From Planctomycetota bacterium (GTDB lineage Bacteria; Planctomycetota; UBA1135; GCA-002686595): a DNA stretch of 64,000 nt. Positions 17,525 to 25,122 of the stretch are shown here, in pieces. The number at the start of each line of letters is the position of its first letter. Within the stretch, counting starts at the first letter, position 1. Made by a program: the position numbers and the translations under genes. Location of the stretch: positions 41,404 to 105,403 of the forward strand of contig JAJDEU010000019.1 of assembly GCA_029259635.1 (NCBI GenBank), given 5' to 3'. Under the pieces are notes generated by a model. It searched no databases and was not told where the DNA came from. It was given only the letters and a program-made list of their open reading frames with translations.

Positions 17525-18258
17525 CTCTTGCGGAAGCGCGCCACCCAGTTCTCCGTGAGTCCCGCGATCTTCAGCTCCTCAATCAGGTCGAAGCCGAACG
17601 AATCCAGCTCGGCGAAGACCTCCGCCTTGCCGGCACGTACATGGTCCATCAGCCAATCGCGCGTCACACCCGGAATGCGTTCGAAGTCCACAATCACGAC
17701 CTCGCCGCCGGTACGCAGAGCGTCGTGAATCGACGCCATCGAGCTCTCGGGATACTCGAAGTGATGATAGACATCACAGATGAACATCAGGTCGGCGCTG
17801 TCCTTCGGAAGGTCGACCGACTTCTCGCCGCACAGCCGCGCTTCGATTTGAGGATACCCCTCCGACTTGGCGCGCTCCGCCAAGTGCTCAACGAAGCTCG
17901 GAGCGATATCGAGCGCGTAGACCTTGCCCTCATCACCGACCGCCTCCGCGAACAGTCCGATGAACGGACCGGTGCCCGCACCGACATCCACAACGACTTG
18001 ACCCGGCTCGATCTTCAGCGCTTCGGCAATCTGAGCGCGCGACGAAAAGATCTCGCGCGACTCGCCCTCGAAGCGCTCGACCCACTCCTCAACTTTGAGT
18101 TCGGGGTCCAGGAAATTGTCATTGATACCGGGCTTGACGCTCTCTTCCGAAGGAGCTGCCGGGGGAGTTTCGGCGACCGAGATCGGAGGTTCGGGCGAGC
18201 TATCGCAGCTCGTCATGAGAGCGAGGAACAAAACGGTCACGGGGGCTAAGCTTTGCAT
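17521..18258 (-). CDS. Methyltransferase-fold lipoprotein
   Basis: The 245-residue protein opens with a lipoprotein signal peptide: hydrophobic segment, then LALMTSCDSS with the lipobox Cys at about residue 18. After a Pro-rich linker comes a class I methyltransferase fold with VVVDVGAGTGPFIGLFAE (SAM motif I), VYALDIAPSFVEHL and the post-I DLMFICDVYHHFEYP. The fold needs SAM, which is cytoplasmic, so an exported copy is odd. Either the signal is not used, or the domain has another role outside. Similar exported methyltransferase-fold proteins are known from environmental phyla without an established function. It is the first gene of the unit with the APC permease and GT-C-like protein. Confidence 0.8.
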   Translation of the reverse strand: MQSLAPVTVLFLALMTSCDSSPEPPISVAETPPAAPSEESVKPGINDNFLDPELKVEEWVERFEGESREIFSSRAQIAEALKIEPGQVVVDVGAGTGPFIGLFAEAVGDEGKVYALDIAPSFVEHLAERAKSEGYPQIEARLCGEKSVDLPKDSADLMFICDVYHHFEYPESSMASIHDALRTGGEVVIVDFERIPGVTRDWLMDHVRAGKAEVFAELDSFGFDLIEELKIAGLTENWVARFRKR

Positions 18259-18328
18259 GCGCCCAGCTTATCGTGTCTTACCCGCAGCCTCCCGCCGATT
18301 TCCAAGAGGCCCGCACACCGAACCCTAT

Positions 18329-19087
18329 TCAGCCCTTGCGGCCGATCGTGCGCTCCAAGTAGTCGCGAATCGCCTGGAGAGTTTCGGGCGAGCGCCAGGA
18401 GGATCGCACCTCGGCCTCCCGCGCGGGACCGAGCTGCTCGATCCTGTCGAGAGCGGGGCGATTCAGCATCACCTTCGTTCTCCGGAAAGCCGCCGCGGGA
18501 ATGTTGCCGAGCTCCCCGGCGAGCTTCATCGCTCGGTCGACGAGTTCGGTCTCTCTGACCAGAGCGTCGACGAACTCGCGCTCAAAGGCCTCTTGTGCCG
18601 CATAAGTTTGCCCGAGCAGGATCAGTTCGCGCGCGCGATTGGGCGCATAGCACTGACGCACCATTTCGAGGGCGACCGTCGGCCAAGTCACGCCGACTAA
18701 GAGCTCCGGCACGCCGATTCGCGCTTTGCCCTCCGCCATTATTCGGTGATCGCAGGCACAGGCGAGAACGTGACCGCCGGCAATCGCATGACCATTGATG
18801 GCCGCCACGGTGGGGAACGGCGCGTTGAAGAGCGCGAGCAGAGCTCCGTCGAGAATGCCGAGAAGAGCCTCCGCGTAGTCAGCGCCTTCGCTCGTCAGTC
18901 GAACCAAATCGACGCCCGCGGAAAAGGCCCTGCCCGCACCGGTGAGAACGGCCGCTTTGGGCGGGTTCTCCGTCAAGCCGCGGAACTCTTCCTCGATGGC
19001 GCCGAGAAGCTCGACGTCCAGCGCGTTCACTTTGCCGTGCTCGAGAGTGACGAGCGCCACTCCGTCCCTCAGCTCGGTGGAGATCAA
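18329..19087 (-). CDS. Enoyl-CoA hydratase/isomerase family protein
   Basis: The 252-residue protein has the crotonase fold: HGKVNALD start, the first oxyanion-hole segment GAGRAFSAGVDL, and the second oxyanion-hole segment INGHAIAGGHVLACACD. Helix GVPELLVGV follows, where the usual hydratase Glu appears as E in PELL. It likely hydrates or isomerises enoyl-CoA thioesters in fatty-acid breakdown, but the family includes many other CoA reactions. The chosen start is a TTG at 19087 whose last bases form the TGA stop of nrdB (TTGA), so the gene appears translationally coupled to ribonucleotide reductase, an unusual partner. Confidence 0.88.
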   Translation of the reverse strand: MISTELRDGVALVTLEHGKVNALDVELLGAIEEEFRGLTENPPKAAVLTGAGRAFSAGVDLVRLTSEGADYAEALLGILDGALLALFNAPFPTVAAINGHAIAGGHVLACACDHRIMAEGKARIGVPELLVGVTWPTVALEMVRQCYAPNRARELILLGQTYAAQEAFEREFVDALVRETELVDRAMKLAGELGNIPAAAFRRTKVMLNRPALDRIEQLGPAREAEVRSSWRSPETLQAIRDYLERTIGRKG

Positions 19088-20130
19088 AAGGCTTCGTCGA
19101 AAGCGACGTCTCCGGTAACGCTGACTTGGTACGCAGACACTCGGCGCTCGAAGAAGTTCGAGAGCTCTTGCACGTCTTGCAGGTCCATGAAGCCGAACGG
19201 ATTCTTGGAGCCAAAGCGCTTCGGAAGGCCGAGGTTTTCGAGGCGCTGGTCAGCGACGTACTCGAGGTAGGAGCGCATATCACCGATCGACATGCCCGGA
19301 ACGCCTTGGCCGAGGAGGTCCTCCGCAAACTGCAGCTCGCAAGCCACGGCCTCGTCCATCATCTCGACGATCTCGCTGTTGAGCTCGTCATCAAAGACCT
19401 CGGGGTTCTCAGTGCGCACCGTCTCGATGACTTCAAAGGCGAACTGCATGTGCATGCTCTCGTCGCGGAACACCCAGTTCGTGCCGGAAGCGAGGCCATT
19501 CAGCAAGCCGCGCGAACGCAGGAAGTAGACGTAAGCGAATGCCGCGAAGAAGAACAAGCCTTCGATGCAGCACGCGAAGCAGATCATGTTGAGCAGGAAC
19601 TTCCGACGATCTTCGCCGGTCCTGATCTGGTCGAGGCTCTGGATCGAGTCGATCCATTTGAAGCAGAAGTCCGCCTTGGTCTTGATCGACGGAATGTTGT
19701 GAATCGCGGAGAAGGCGAGCTCGCGCTCCTTCACGTCCGGAATGTAGGTGTCGAGCAGAGTGAGGTAGAACTGCACGTGCAGCGCTTCCTCGTACAACTG
19801 GCGCGACAGGTACATGCGCGCTTCGGGCGAGTTGATGTGCTTATAGAGATTGAGCACCAGGTTGTTCGACACGATCGAGTCACCGGTCGCGAAGAAGGCC
19901 ACCAGTCGGTGGATCAGGTGCTTTTCCGCGGGAAGCATGCGACTGCGCAAGTCGACGATGTCGATCGAAAAGTCAACTTCCTCGACGGTCCACGTGTTCT
20001 TAATCGCGTCGCGATACATATCGTAGAACACCGGATACCTCATCGGGCGGAGCGTGAGGTCCATACCCGGATCGAGGAGCTTGGTCGTGGCGCCCGTAGT
20101 CTGATCGTTCTGAATCGTTGCAGTGGTCAT
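19084..20130 (-). CDS. nrdB: Ribonucleoside-diphosphate reductase class Ia, beta subunit
   Basis: The 348-residue protein starts at the ATG at 20130, ten bases after the nrdA stop; a longer frame to 20199 would run into nrdA. Di-iron ligands are visible at D84, E115, H118, E190, E224 and H227. The radical tyrosine is Y122, four residues after H118 in ALHVQFY. The first four match the E. coli numbering exactly. Tyr at the radical site argues for a class Ia/Ib radical rather than the Phe-type Ic enzyme. NrdB generates the radical that NrdA uses to reduce ribonucleotides to deoxyribonucleotides in the cytoplasm. The operon is probably under NrdR control (boxes at 22772-22818). Confidence 0.97.
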   Translation of the reverse strand: MTTATIQNDQTTGATTKLLDPGMDLTLRPMRYPVFYDMYRDAIKNTWTVEEVDFSIDIVDLRSRMLPAEKHLIHRLVAFFATGDSIVSNNLVLNLYKHINSPEARMYLSRQLYEEALHVQFYLTLLDTYIPDVKERELAFSAIHNIPSIKTKADFCFKWIDSIQSLDQIRTGEDRRKFLLNMICFACCIEGLFFFAAFAYVYFLRSRGLLNGLASGTNWVFRDESMHMQFAFEVIETVRTENPEVFDDELNSEIVEMMDEAVACELQFAEDLLGQGVPGMSIGDMRSYLEYVADQRLENLGLPKRFGSKNPFGFMDLQDVQELSNFFERRVSAYQVSVTGDVAFDEAF

Positions 20131-20140
20131 GGTGTGTTGC

Positions 20141-22588
20141 CTACTGGCAGGATTCGCAGCTCTCGGGATTTTCAAGGGAACAAGCAATCGCTTCGGCATC
20201 CGGCGTCGACTCCGCTGTCGAGGAAGTGGTCTGCCGGATTCGAGTCGCGGGGCGCGAGCGCAGATAGTAGGTCGTCTTCAGGCCCTTCTCCCACGCGTAC
20301 AGATACATCGAGGAGAGCTTTCCGATCGTCGGCGTCTCCATGAACAAGTTGAGCGATTGACTCTGATCCAAGTACGGGCCGCGCGCTGCCGCGAGATCGA
20401 TCAACGCGCGCATCGGAACTTCCCACGCGGTCTGGTACAGCTTGCGAAGGTCCTCGGGGATCTCTTCGATACTTTGGATGGAGCCCTCGGAGACCTTGAT
20501 CTTCTCGCGAATGGCATCCGTCCAGAGCCCGCGCTCCTGGAGCGCTTCCACCAAGTAGCGATTGATGATCAAAAAGTCTCCGGACAGGGTCTCGCGCCGG
20601 AAGAGGTTGGAGACCTGTGGCTCAATGCACTCGAAGCAGCCTGCGATCGAAGAGATGGTCGCGGTCGGCGCAATCGCGAGCATTAGTGAGTTGCGCAGGC
20701 CGTGCTCGGCGATGCGGTCTTTGAGCTCTCCCCAGCGCTCGGTGTCCGTCGGCGTAACGCCCCACAGATCGAACTGGAGTTGGCCCTTCGCCGCACGCGT
20801 GAGCAGGTAGCTCGGGTGCGGGCCCGACACTTCGGCTTCGCGGCATGAAGCGTCGAGAGCGTTGAAGTAGATCTCTTCTTGGATGCGCGCGGAGAGCTCG
20901 AGCGCTTCGGGGGAGTCGAACGCGTAGCCGAGCTGGAAGAAGACATCCTGGAGCCCCATTTCACCGAGACCCACCGGGCGCCATGCGCGGTTCGAGGCGC
21001 TCGAAGTGCTCGTCGGGTAGTAGTTGATGTCGATGACGCGATCCAGAAAGCGCATCGCGATGCGCGTGATCTCCCCGAGGCGCTCGAAATCGAATGCGCC
21101 GTCCTTCACGAGACGGCCGAGGTTGATCGATCCGAGATTGCAAACCGCAGTCTCGTCCTTCGAGGTCACCTCGATAATTTCCGTGCAGAGGTTCGAGAGG
21201 TGAACCGTCTGTGAAGGCGCACCGGTCTGGTTGCACTTCTCGTTGGAGTGATCCTTGAAGGTCATCCAGCCGTTCCCGGTCTGCGCCAGGGTACGCATCA
21301 TCTTCGCGTACAGATCGCGAGCCTTTACCTGAGCAGAGAAGAGCTCTTTCTTCTCGGACTCAAGGTAGACGCGCTCGAACTCTTCGCCGAACAAGTCGCA
21401 CAACTCGGGAACAATGCTGGGGTCGAAGAGCGACCAGGTCTCATCGCGCTTTACGCGCTCCATGAAGATGTTTGGAATCCAGTTCGCGAGGTTGATGTTG
21501 TGCGTGCGGCGCGCTTCGTCGCCGGTGTTGTCGCGAAGCTCCAGGAAGTCCTCGATGTCGGCGTGCCAGGTCTCCAGGTAGACGCAGCAAGCGCCCTTTC
21601 GACGGCCCCCTTGATTGACGGCCGCGACCGACGAGTCGAGCGTCTTCAACCACGGAACGATGCCGTTCGAGTGCCCGTTCGTGCCGCGGATCAGCGAGCC
21701 TTTGGAGCGAATACGGTGATAGGCGAGTCCGATGCCCCCTGCGTACTTCGAGAGCTTGGCGACATCGGCGTAGCGATCGTAGATCTTCTCAAGGTCGTCT
21801 TCCGGCGAATCGAGGAGGTAGCAGGATGAGCACTGCGAGCGATCGCTGCCCGAGTTGAAAAGCGTCGGCGAGCTCGGCAGATACTCCAGTGACGAGATCA
21901 GCCGATAGAACTCGATCGCCTCGTAGGCATCCTGCGTCAGACCGCATGCGACTCGCATGAAGAAGAACTGAGGCGTCTCTAACGCCTCGCGCGTCTCCGG
22001 ATTGACCAGCAGGTAGCGGTCGTAGACCGTGCGCAGGCCGAGATACTCAAAGCGCCGATTATTCTCGCGCTGGATCGCATCGTTCAGCTTGCGCGAGTTC
22101 GCATCGACGAAGGCCGCTGTCTCGTCTGAGATCAAGCCCGCGCGATTGCTTTCCCGTACGGACTGCGAGAAAGAGTGAATGTCCTGGTTGCGCACTTCCT
22201 TGTCGATGAAGGCCGACAGAAGGCGCGCAGCGAGGCGCGAGTACTGCGGCTCTTCCGAAATCAGAGACGACGCCGTTTGGATCGAGAGCTCGTCCAGCTC
22301 GCGCGTGGTCGCCCCATCGTAGAGCCCGCTGATCGTGCGAGTTGCGATTCGCATCGAGTCCACGTTGTCGAGTTCGTTGCAGTTGCGCTCGATGGCCCGG
22401 ACGATCTTGTTGACGTCGACGGGTTCCGTGCGGCCGTCGCGTTTTCGCACCTGCATGCGACTGGAAGTCTCCGTGTCCTTCGAGCCGGCCGCGTCGGAAG
22501 GTCGCGATTGGCGCGGGGCGGGGGTGAACTCGAAGGTCGGCTCGATATCGGAGTCGACGGGGACGGTCTTCGAATCAGAAAGATCCAT
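20141..22588 (-). CDS. nrdA: Ribonucleoside-diphosphate reductase class Ia, alpha subunit
   Basis: The 815-residue catalytic subunit has an ATP-cone (about 45-135), which normally senses ATP/dATP. The ten-stranded barrel follows, with the thiyl-radical site in SNLCTEI (N466, C468, E470). The active-site disulfide pair is C256 in SSC and C483 in AVCNLGSINL. The extreme C-terminus, CESCQ, holds the two cysteines (C811, C814) that re-reduce the active site via thioredoxin or glutaredoxin. All essential residues are present. A roughly 45-residue Ser/Pro-rich N-terminal extension precedes the cone. nrdB follows after ten bases. Confidence 0.97.
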   Translation of the reverse strand: MDLSDSKTVPVDSDIEPTFEFTPAPRQSRPSDAAGSKDTETSSRMQVRKRDGRTEPVDVNKIVRAIERNCNELDNVDSMRIATRTISGLYDGATTRELDELSIQTASSLISEEPQYSRLAARLLSAFIDKEVRNQDIHSFSQSVRESNRAGLISDETAAFVDANSRKLNDAIQRENNRRFEYLGLRTVYDRYLLVNPETREALETPQFFFMRVACGLTQDAYEAIEFYRLISSLEYLPSSPTLFNSGSDRSQCSSCYLLDSPEDDLEKIYDRYADVAKLSKYAGGIGLAYHRIRSKGSLIRGTNGHSNGIVPWLKTLDSSVAAVNQGGRRKGACCVYLETWHADIEDFLELRDNTGDEARRTHNINLANWIPNIFMERVKRDETWSLFDPSIVPELCDLFGEEFERVYLESEKKELFSAQVKARDLYAKMMRTLAQTGNGWMTFKDHSNEKCNQTGAPSQTVHLSNLCTEIIEVTSKDETAVCNLGSINLGRLVKDGAFDFERLGEITRIAMRFLDRVIDINYYPTSTSSASNRAWRPVGLGEMGLQDVFFQLGYAFDSPEALELSARIQEEIYFNALDASCREAEVSGPHPSYLLTRAAKGQLQFDLWGVTPTDTERWGELKDRIAEHGLRNSLMLAIAPTATISSIAGCFECIEPQVSNLFRRETLSGDFLIINRYLVEALQERGLWTDAIREKIKVSEGSIQSIEEIPEDLRKLYQTAWEVPMRALIDLAAARGPYLDQSQSLNLFMETPTIGKLSSMYLYAWEKGLKTTYYLRSRPATRIRQTTSSTAESTPDAEAIACSLENPESCESCQ

Positions 22589-22771
22589 GCGGTGCGATTG
22601 AGGTGTAGGAGCTGCGGGACAGGGAAGAGTGAGATACGGAGAAGAGCTGAGGGCAACGCGAGCGAGCCTGGGGCTGGCGGGGCGGAGTAGGCTCTGCTCT
22701 CCGCAATGCCCAAAAGAGGGTCTTGCCAGCCGGGCTTCGGAAGCCCCCTCTTGGGGAGGGCCTAAGCTAAG

Positions 22772-22787
22772 AAGCTACCCGTAGTGG
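22772..22787 (-). promoter_or_regulatory. Putative NrdR box, proximal
   Basis: Read on the minus strand this is CCACTACGGGTAGCTT. It keeps the outer CTA...TAG half-sites of the NrdR consensus acaCwAtATaTwGtgt (11 of 16 positions) but has a G-rich centre. Taken alone it would be weak; its distance of exactly 31 bp from the better box supports it, since NrdR boxes usually occur as pairs about three helical turns apart. Confidence 0.55.
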
Positions 22788-22802
22788 CTCAAGTTTGGCG
22801 AC

Positions 22803-22818
22803 CCACAAAATATAGGGG
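22803..22818 (-). promoter_or_regulatory. Putative NrdR box, distal
   Basis: On the minus strand this reads CCCCTATATTTTGTGG, matching the NrdR consensus acaCwAtATaTwGtgt at all core positions except one A-to-T change. NrdR is the ATP/dATP-sensing repressor of ribonucleotide reductase genes, and the site lies upstream of nrdA in the expected orientation. Confidence 0.7.
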
Positions 22819-22920
22819 CCCCAGGCCTGTGGCGCCCCTAACCCCTGCTCCGGGAGCGCTCCGCGTTTTGCGGATCCGTAGATGAAATTCAGACGACCGG
22901 ACGGAGGCCACTCGCCTCGG

Positions 22921-23913
22921 TCAATCGCTGGAGGACTCGAGCACCCCGGTGGCGGCTCTCAAGCCGGGCTCTCGCCCCAAACCAGTTTCCCGCCAGAGCC
23001 AGCGAAAGCCATCGTCGAGCTCCGGCGTCGTCCGACTCCAAACGGTCGAATTGTGTCCGCCCGGCAGATTGATGAGCCGCTTGGGCCCGGCGAAGGCGTT
23101 GTGCACCTGCATGGAATTCCCCGCGGGCACAAACTCGTCCGCTTCCGCGATGAGAAACAGCGCCGGTAGACCCGTGATCGCCGCGGCGTTCTCCGCGCTC
23201 CGGGCACAGTCTGGCAATTGAAGCGCCATCGGGAGGGCGATCAACCACGCATTCCACCAGCCGTGCTCGTCGATGAGGAGTGGTCCTAGGTTTGGCGGCT
23301 TTGCCAGTACGAGGCCTTGGACTTTCAGAGGCCCCATCGTGCGAGCCACGCTCAAAGCTGCGACGGTTCCCATGCTCAGAGCGTGAATGAAGATCGGGCG
23401 GGAGCCGGCGCGCTCGTTCAAGAAACCCAGAGCGTCCGCCGATGCGTCCACCAAGCTCTCGAGGGATGCGGAACCCCGTGGAGACGTACCGAAGCCTGGG
23501 TACTGCAAGGAGAGGACGCCGATTCGCGCGGGCGCGTCGTCGGTTCCCAGCCATGTTTCGAAGAGCGCTTCGGAAATGTTCTGCATCGACTCCGCGCGAC
23601 CCGCGTTCCCGGTCAGAGCGAGCACGAAGAGTTCTGGCTCGGAGTCTCCCGCTCCGTACTCGGCATAGAAGGTTTCGAGCTGGATGCCTGCAAACTCGCC
23701 GCTACGCGCCGGAAACTCTTCCCGAGCGGCATCCGTGGGGACGAAGTGACTCGAAGGATGAAGCAGCATCCGATTCGTGAATGTCGAGCAGCCGAGCTGC
23801 CCAGCCAAAACGATCACGAGCGCCGCGCCCATCCAGCGCGTTCGGCTTCGATGGAGCCAGGCTCGGGGTGCTCGCGCTTCGTTCAAGCTATTCGCCTGAC
23901 GTGATTTGCTCAC
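22921..23913 (-). CDS. Alpha/beta-hydrolase lipoprotein
   Basis: The 330-residue protein has a lipoprotein signal with Cys at residue 42 (VLAGQLGC). An internal ATG at 23832 would give a shorter, more standard signal peptide with the same Cys. The alpha/beta-hydrolase core shows a nucleophile elbow ALSMG (S180), Asp in AEADEF (D259) and His in GGHNS (H287). The elbow is A-x-S-x-G instead of the common G-x-S-x-G, which is tolerated in some families. It would be an esterase or peptidase tethered to a membrane facing the periplasm. Its start overlaps the end of the M23 peptidase gene by 26 bases in another frame, so the two are co-transcribed and possibly linked in envelope maintenance. Confidence 0.82.
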   Translation of the reverse strand: MSKSRQANSLNEARAPRAWLHRSRTRWMGAALVIVLAGQLGCSTFTNRMLLHPSSHFVPTDAAREEFPARSGEFAGIQLETFYAEYGAGDSEPELFVLALTGNAGRAESMQNISEALFETWLGTDDAPARIGVLSLQYPGFGTSPRGSASLESLVDASADALGFLNERAGSRPIFIHALSMGTVAALSVARTMGPLKVQGLVLAKPPNLGPLLIDEHGWWNAWLIALPMALQLPDCARSAENAAAITGLPALFLIAEADEFVPAGNSMQVHNAFAGPKRLINLPGGHNSTVWSRTTPELDDGFRWLWRETGLGREPGLRAATGVLESSSD

Positions 23914-24901
23914 CCTTCATCGGTTCCCCGCGCATGATCGGCTTTCCATTCGCCACGTAGCGCTGAAATTGAGCCGGGAGCCCCCGACCGCCCGACCCGA
24001 AGGTCCCGGAGTCTTGCAGGTGATAGTGAAGGTGCGGCTCGGAGGTATTTCCCGAGTTTCCGGTGCGAGCGATCGCCTCCCCCGCTTTCACGAGGTTCCC
24101 CACCTTGGGGAGAACCGAGCCCTCCTGAAAGTGCGCCATGAACGAAAACTCGCCGTTGCCATGATCGATGATCACGTGATTGCCCAGGGGATTCGCCGGA
24201 TCCATCGCGCCCGGCGCGTTGTCTTTCAAGCCATTCTCGGCCGACACCACCTTGCCGGCTCCGGGCGCGACAATCACGCGACCAAAGCAGTAGTAGTCTT
24301 CGTTGTTCTTACCCTCACCGCGGTGACTCGAGCCATCCTTCATCGCGAGCAAGTCGTAGGCGAAGCGCTGATCGACGTAGGCGGTGTGATAGTTGACGTC
24401 GACCGTTCGCCCTCCCCAGAAGACAAACCACTCGTCGCCCTGTGCGAACGGCAGTTGAAGCTCCGTCTTGGTCTGATACTCCAAGTACTGCGTGGGAGCT
24501 TCCGTCGGCTTGCTACCCGTGTCCGGGCTGATACGAAACCCGACGGCAACGCGTGCTTTATCAATGGTCCACGTTACGAGCAAAGCGGCCGGGAACTTCT
24601 CGAACTTCACTTTGCGCGTGTAGATTCGAACACTGCCCTGTGCTTCAACCGTCTCCTTGAGGACCTCAACTTCTTCGCCGAGGTCACCCCGAAGCTGCTC
24701 GCGCATCGCCCCCATTCCCTCGACCGTGCCGAAAACGCCCTGAAGCTCTGGAGACATGGATGTCCACAGCTCGTCGTGCTGGCCGCTGTAGAAGAGTTGC
24801 GTGAGATGCCGTCCGCGCTCGAGCACAGGATCCTCCAGTGCCGGCGAAAAGCCGCAGACGAAGAGCATTAAAACGAGAGCGGAGAGGAGCTTGAACGTCA
24901 T
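23888..24901 (-). CDS. Exported M23-family (LytM) metallopeptidase
   Basis: The 337-residue protein has a Sec signal peptide (about 1-22) and a roughly 100-residue NTF2/DUF3887-like domain. From about 165 the M23 domain follows, with first-half zinc ligands around YHTAYVDQRFAYD (H172, D183 likely), GNHVIIDHGNGEFSFMAHF, and the closing PHLHYHL motif at 289-295. M23 enzymes cut peptidoglycan cross-links or act as non-catalytic activators; here the metal-site residues look intact. It acts in the periplasm. It is the first gene of a pair with the alpha/beta-hydrolase lipoprotein and is divergent from the glycosyltransferase gene at 25123. Confidence 0.88.
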   Translation of the reverse strand: MTFKLLSALVLMLFVCGFSPALEDPVLERGRHLTQLFYSGQHDELWTSMSPELQGVFGTVEGMGAMREQLRGDLGEEVEVLKETVEAQGSVRIYTRKVKFEKFPAALLVTWTIDKARVAVGFRISPDTGSKPTEAPTQYLEYQTKTELQLPFAQGDEWFVFWGGRTVDVNYHTAYVDQRFAYDLLAMKDGSSHRGEGKNNEDYYCFGRVIVAPGAGKVVSAENGLKDNAPGAMDPANPLGNHVIIDHGNGEFSFMAHFQEGSVLPKVGNLVKAGEAIARTGNSGNTSEPHLHYHLQDSGTFGSGGRGLPAQFQRYVANGKPIMRGEPMKGEQITSGE

Positions 24902-25122
24902 AGCTAAACTCGAGATTGGATTTCTGTAGACCTGGATTGGGAAGCTTCGAATCTACCTTCGCCGGTCTCCTTTGACGGCTCCGAACGTGCCTTAATTCGC
25001 AACCTTCCTAGAAGATGCACGTCGCCGGAGCCCGCCTCTCCATTTACGGCTTTTGCGTCGATGAATTCGCCAGCTCGTGTCGTGCCCATGTTCCAGCTTC
25101 AAGTGTTAGCTTCTGCACAACG

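Larger units (their letters stand above)
22589..22920 (-). promoter_or_regulatory. nrdA upstream region and leader
   Basis: This roughly 330-base interval carries two NrdR-like boxes (listed separately) and, between them and nrdA, a complex hairpin. On the minus strand 22756-22746 (CCCCAAGAGGG) pairs with 22720-22709 (CCCTCTTTTGGG) around an inner GGCTTC/GAAGCC stem. No U-tract follows the hairpin. The distance from boxes to ATG (about 185 bases) implies a long 5' leader. Confidence 0.55.

Noticed and set aside
19126..20343. Long plus-strand open frame opposite nrdB.
   Set aside because: It is antisense to a confidently identified gene with all metal ligands; the frame is a by-product of high GC and shows no domain.
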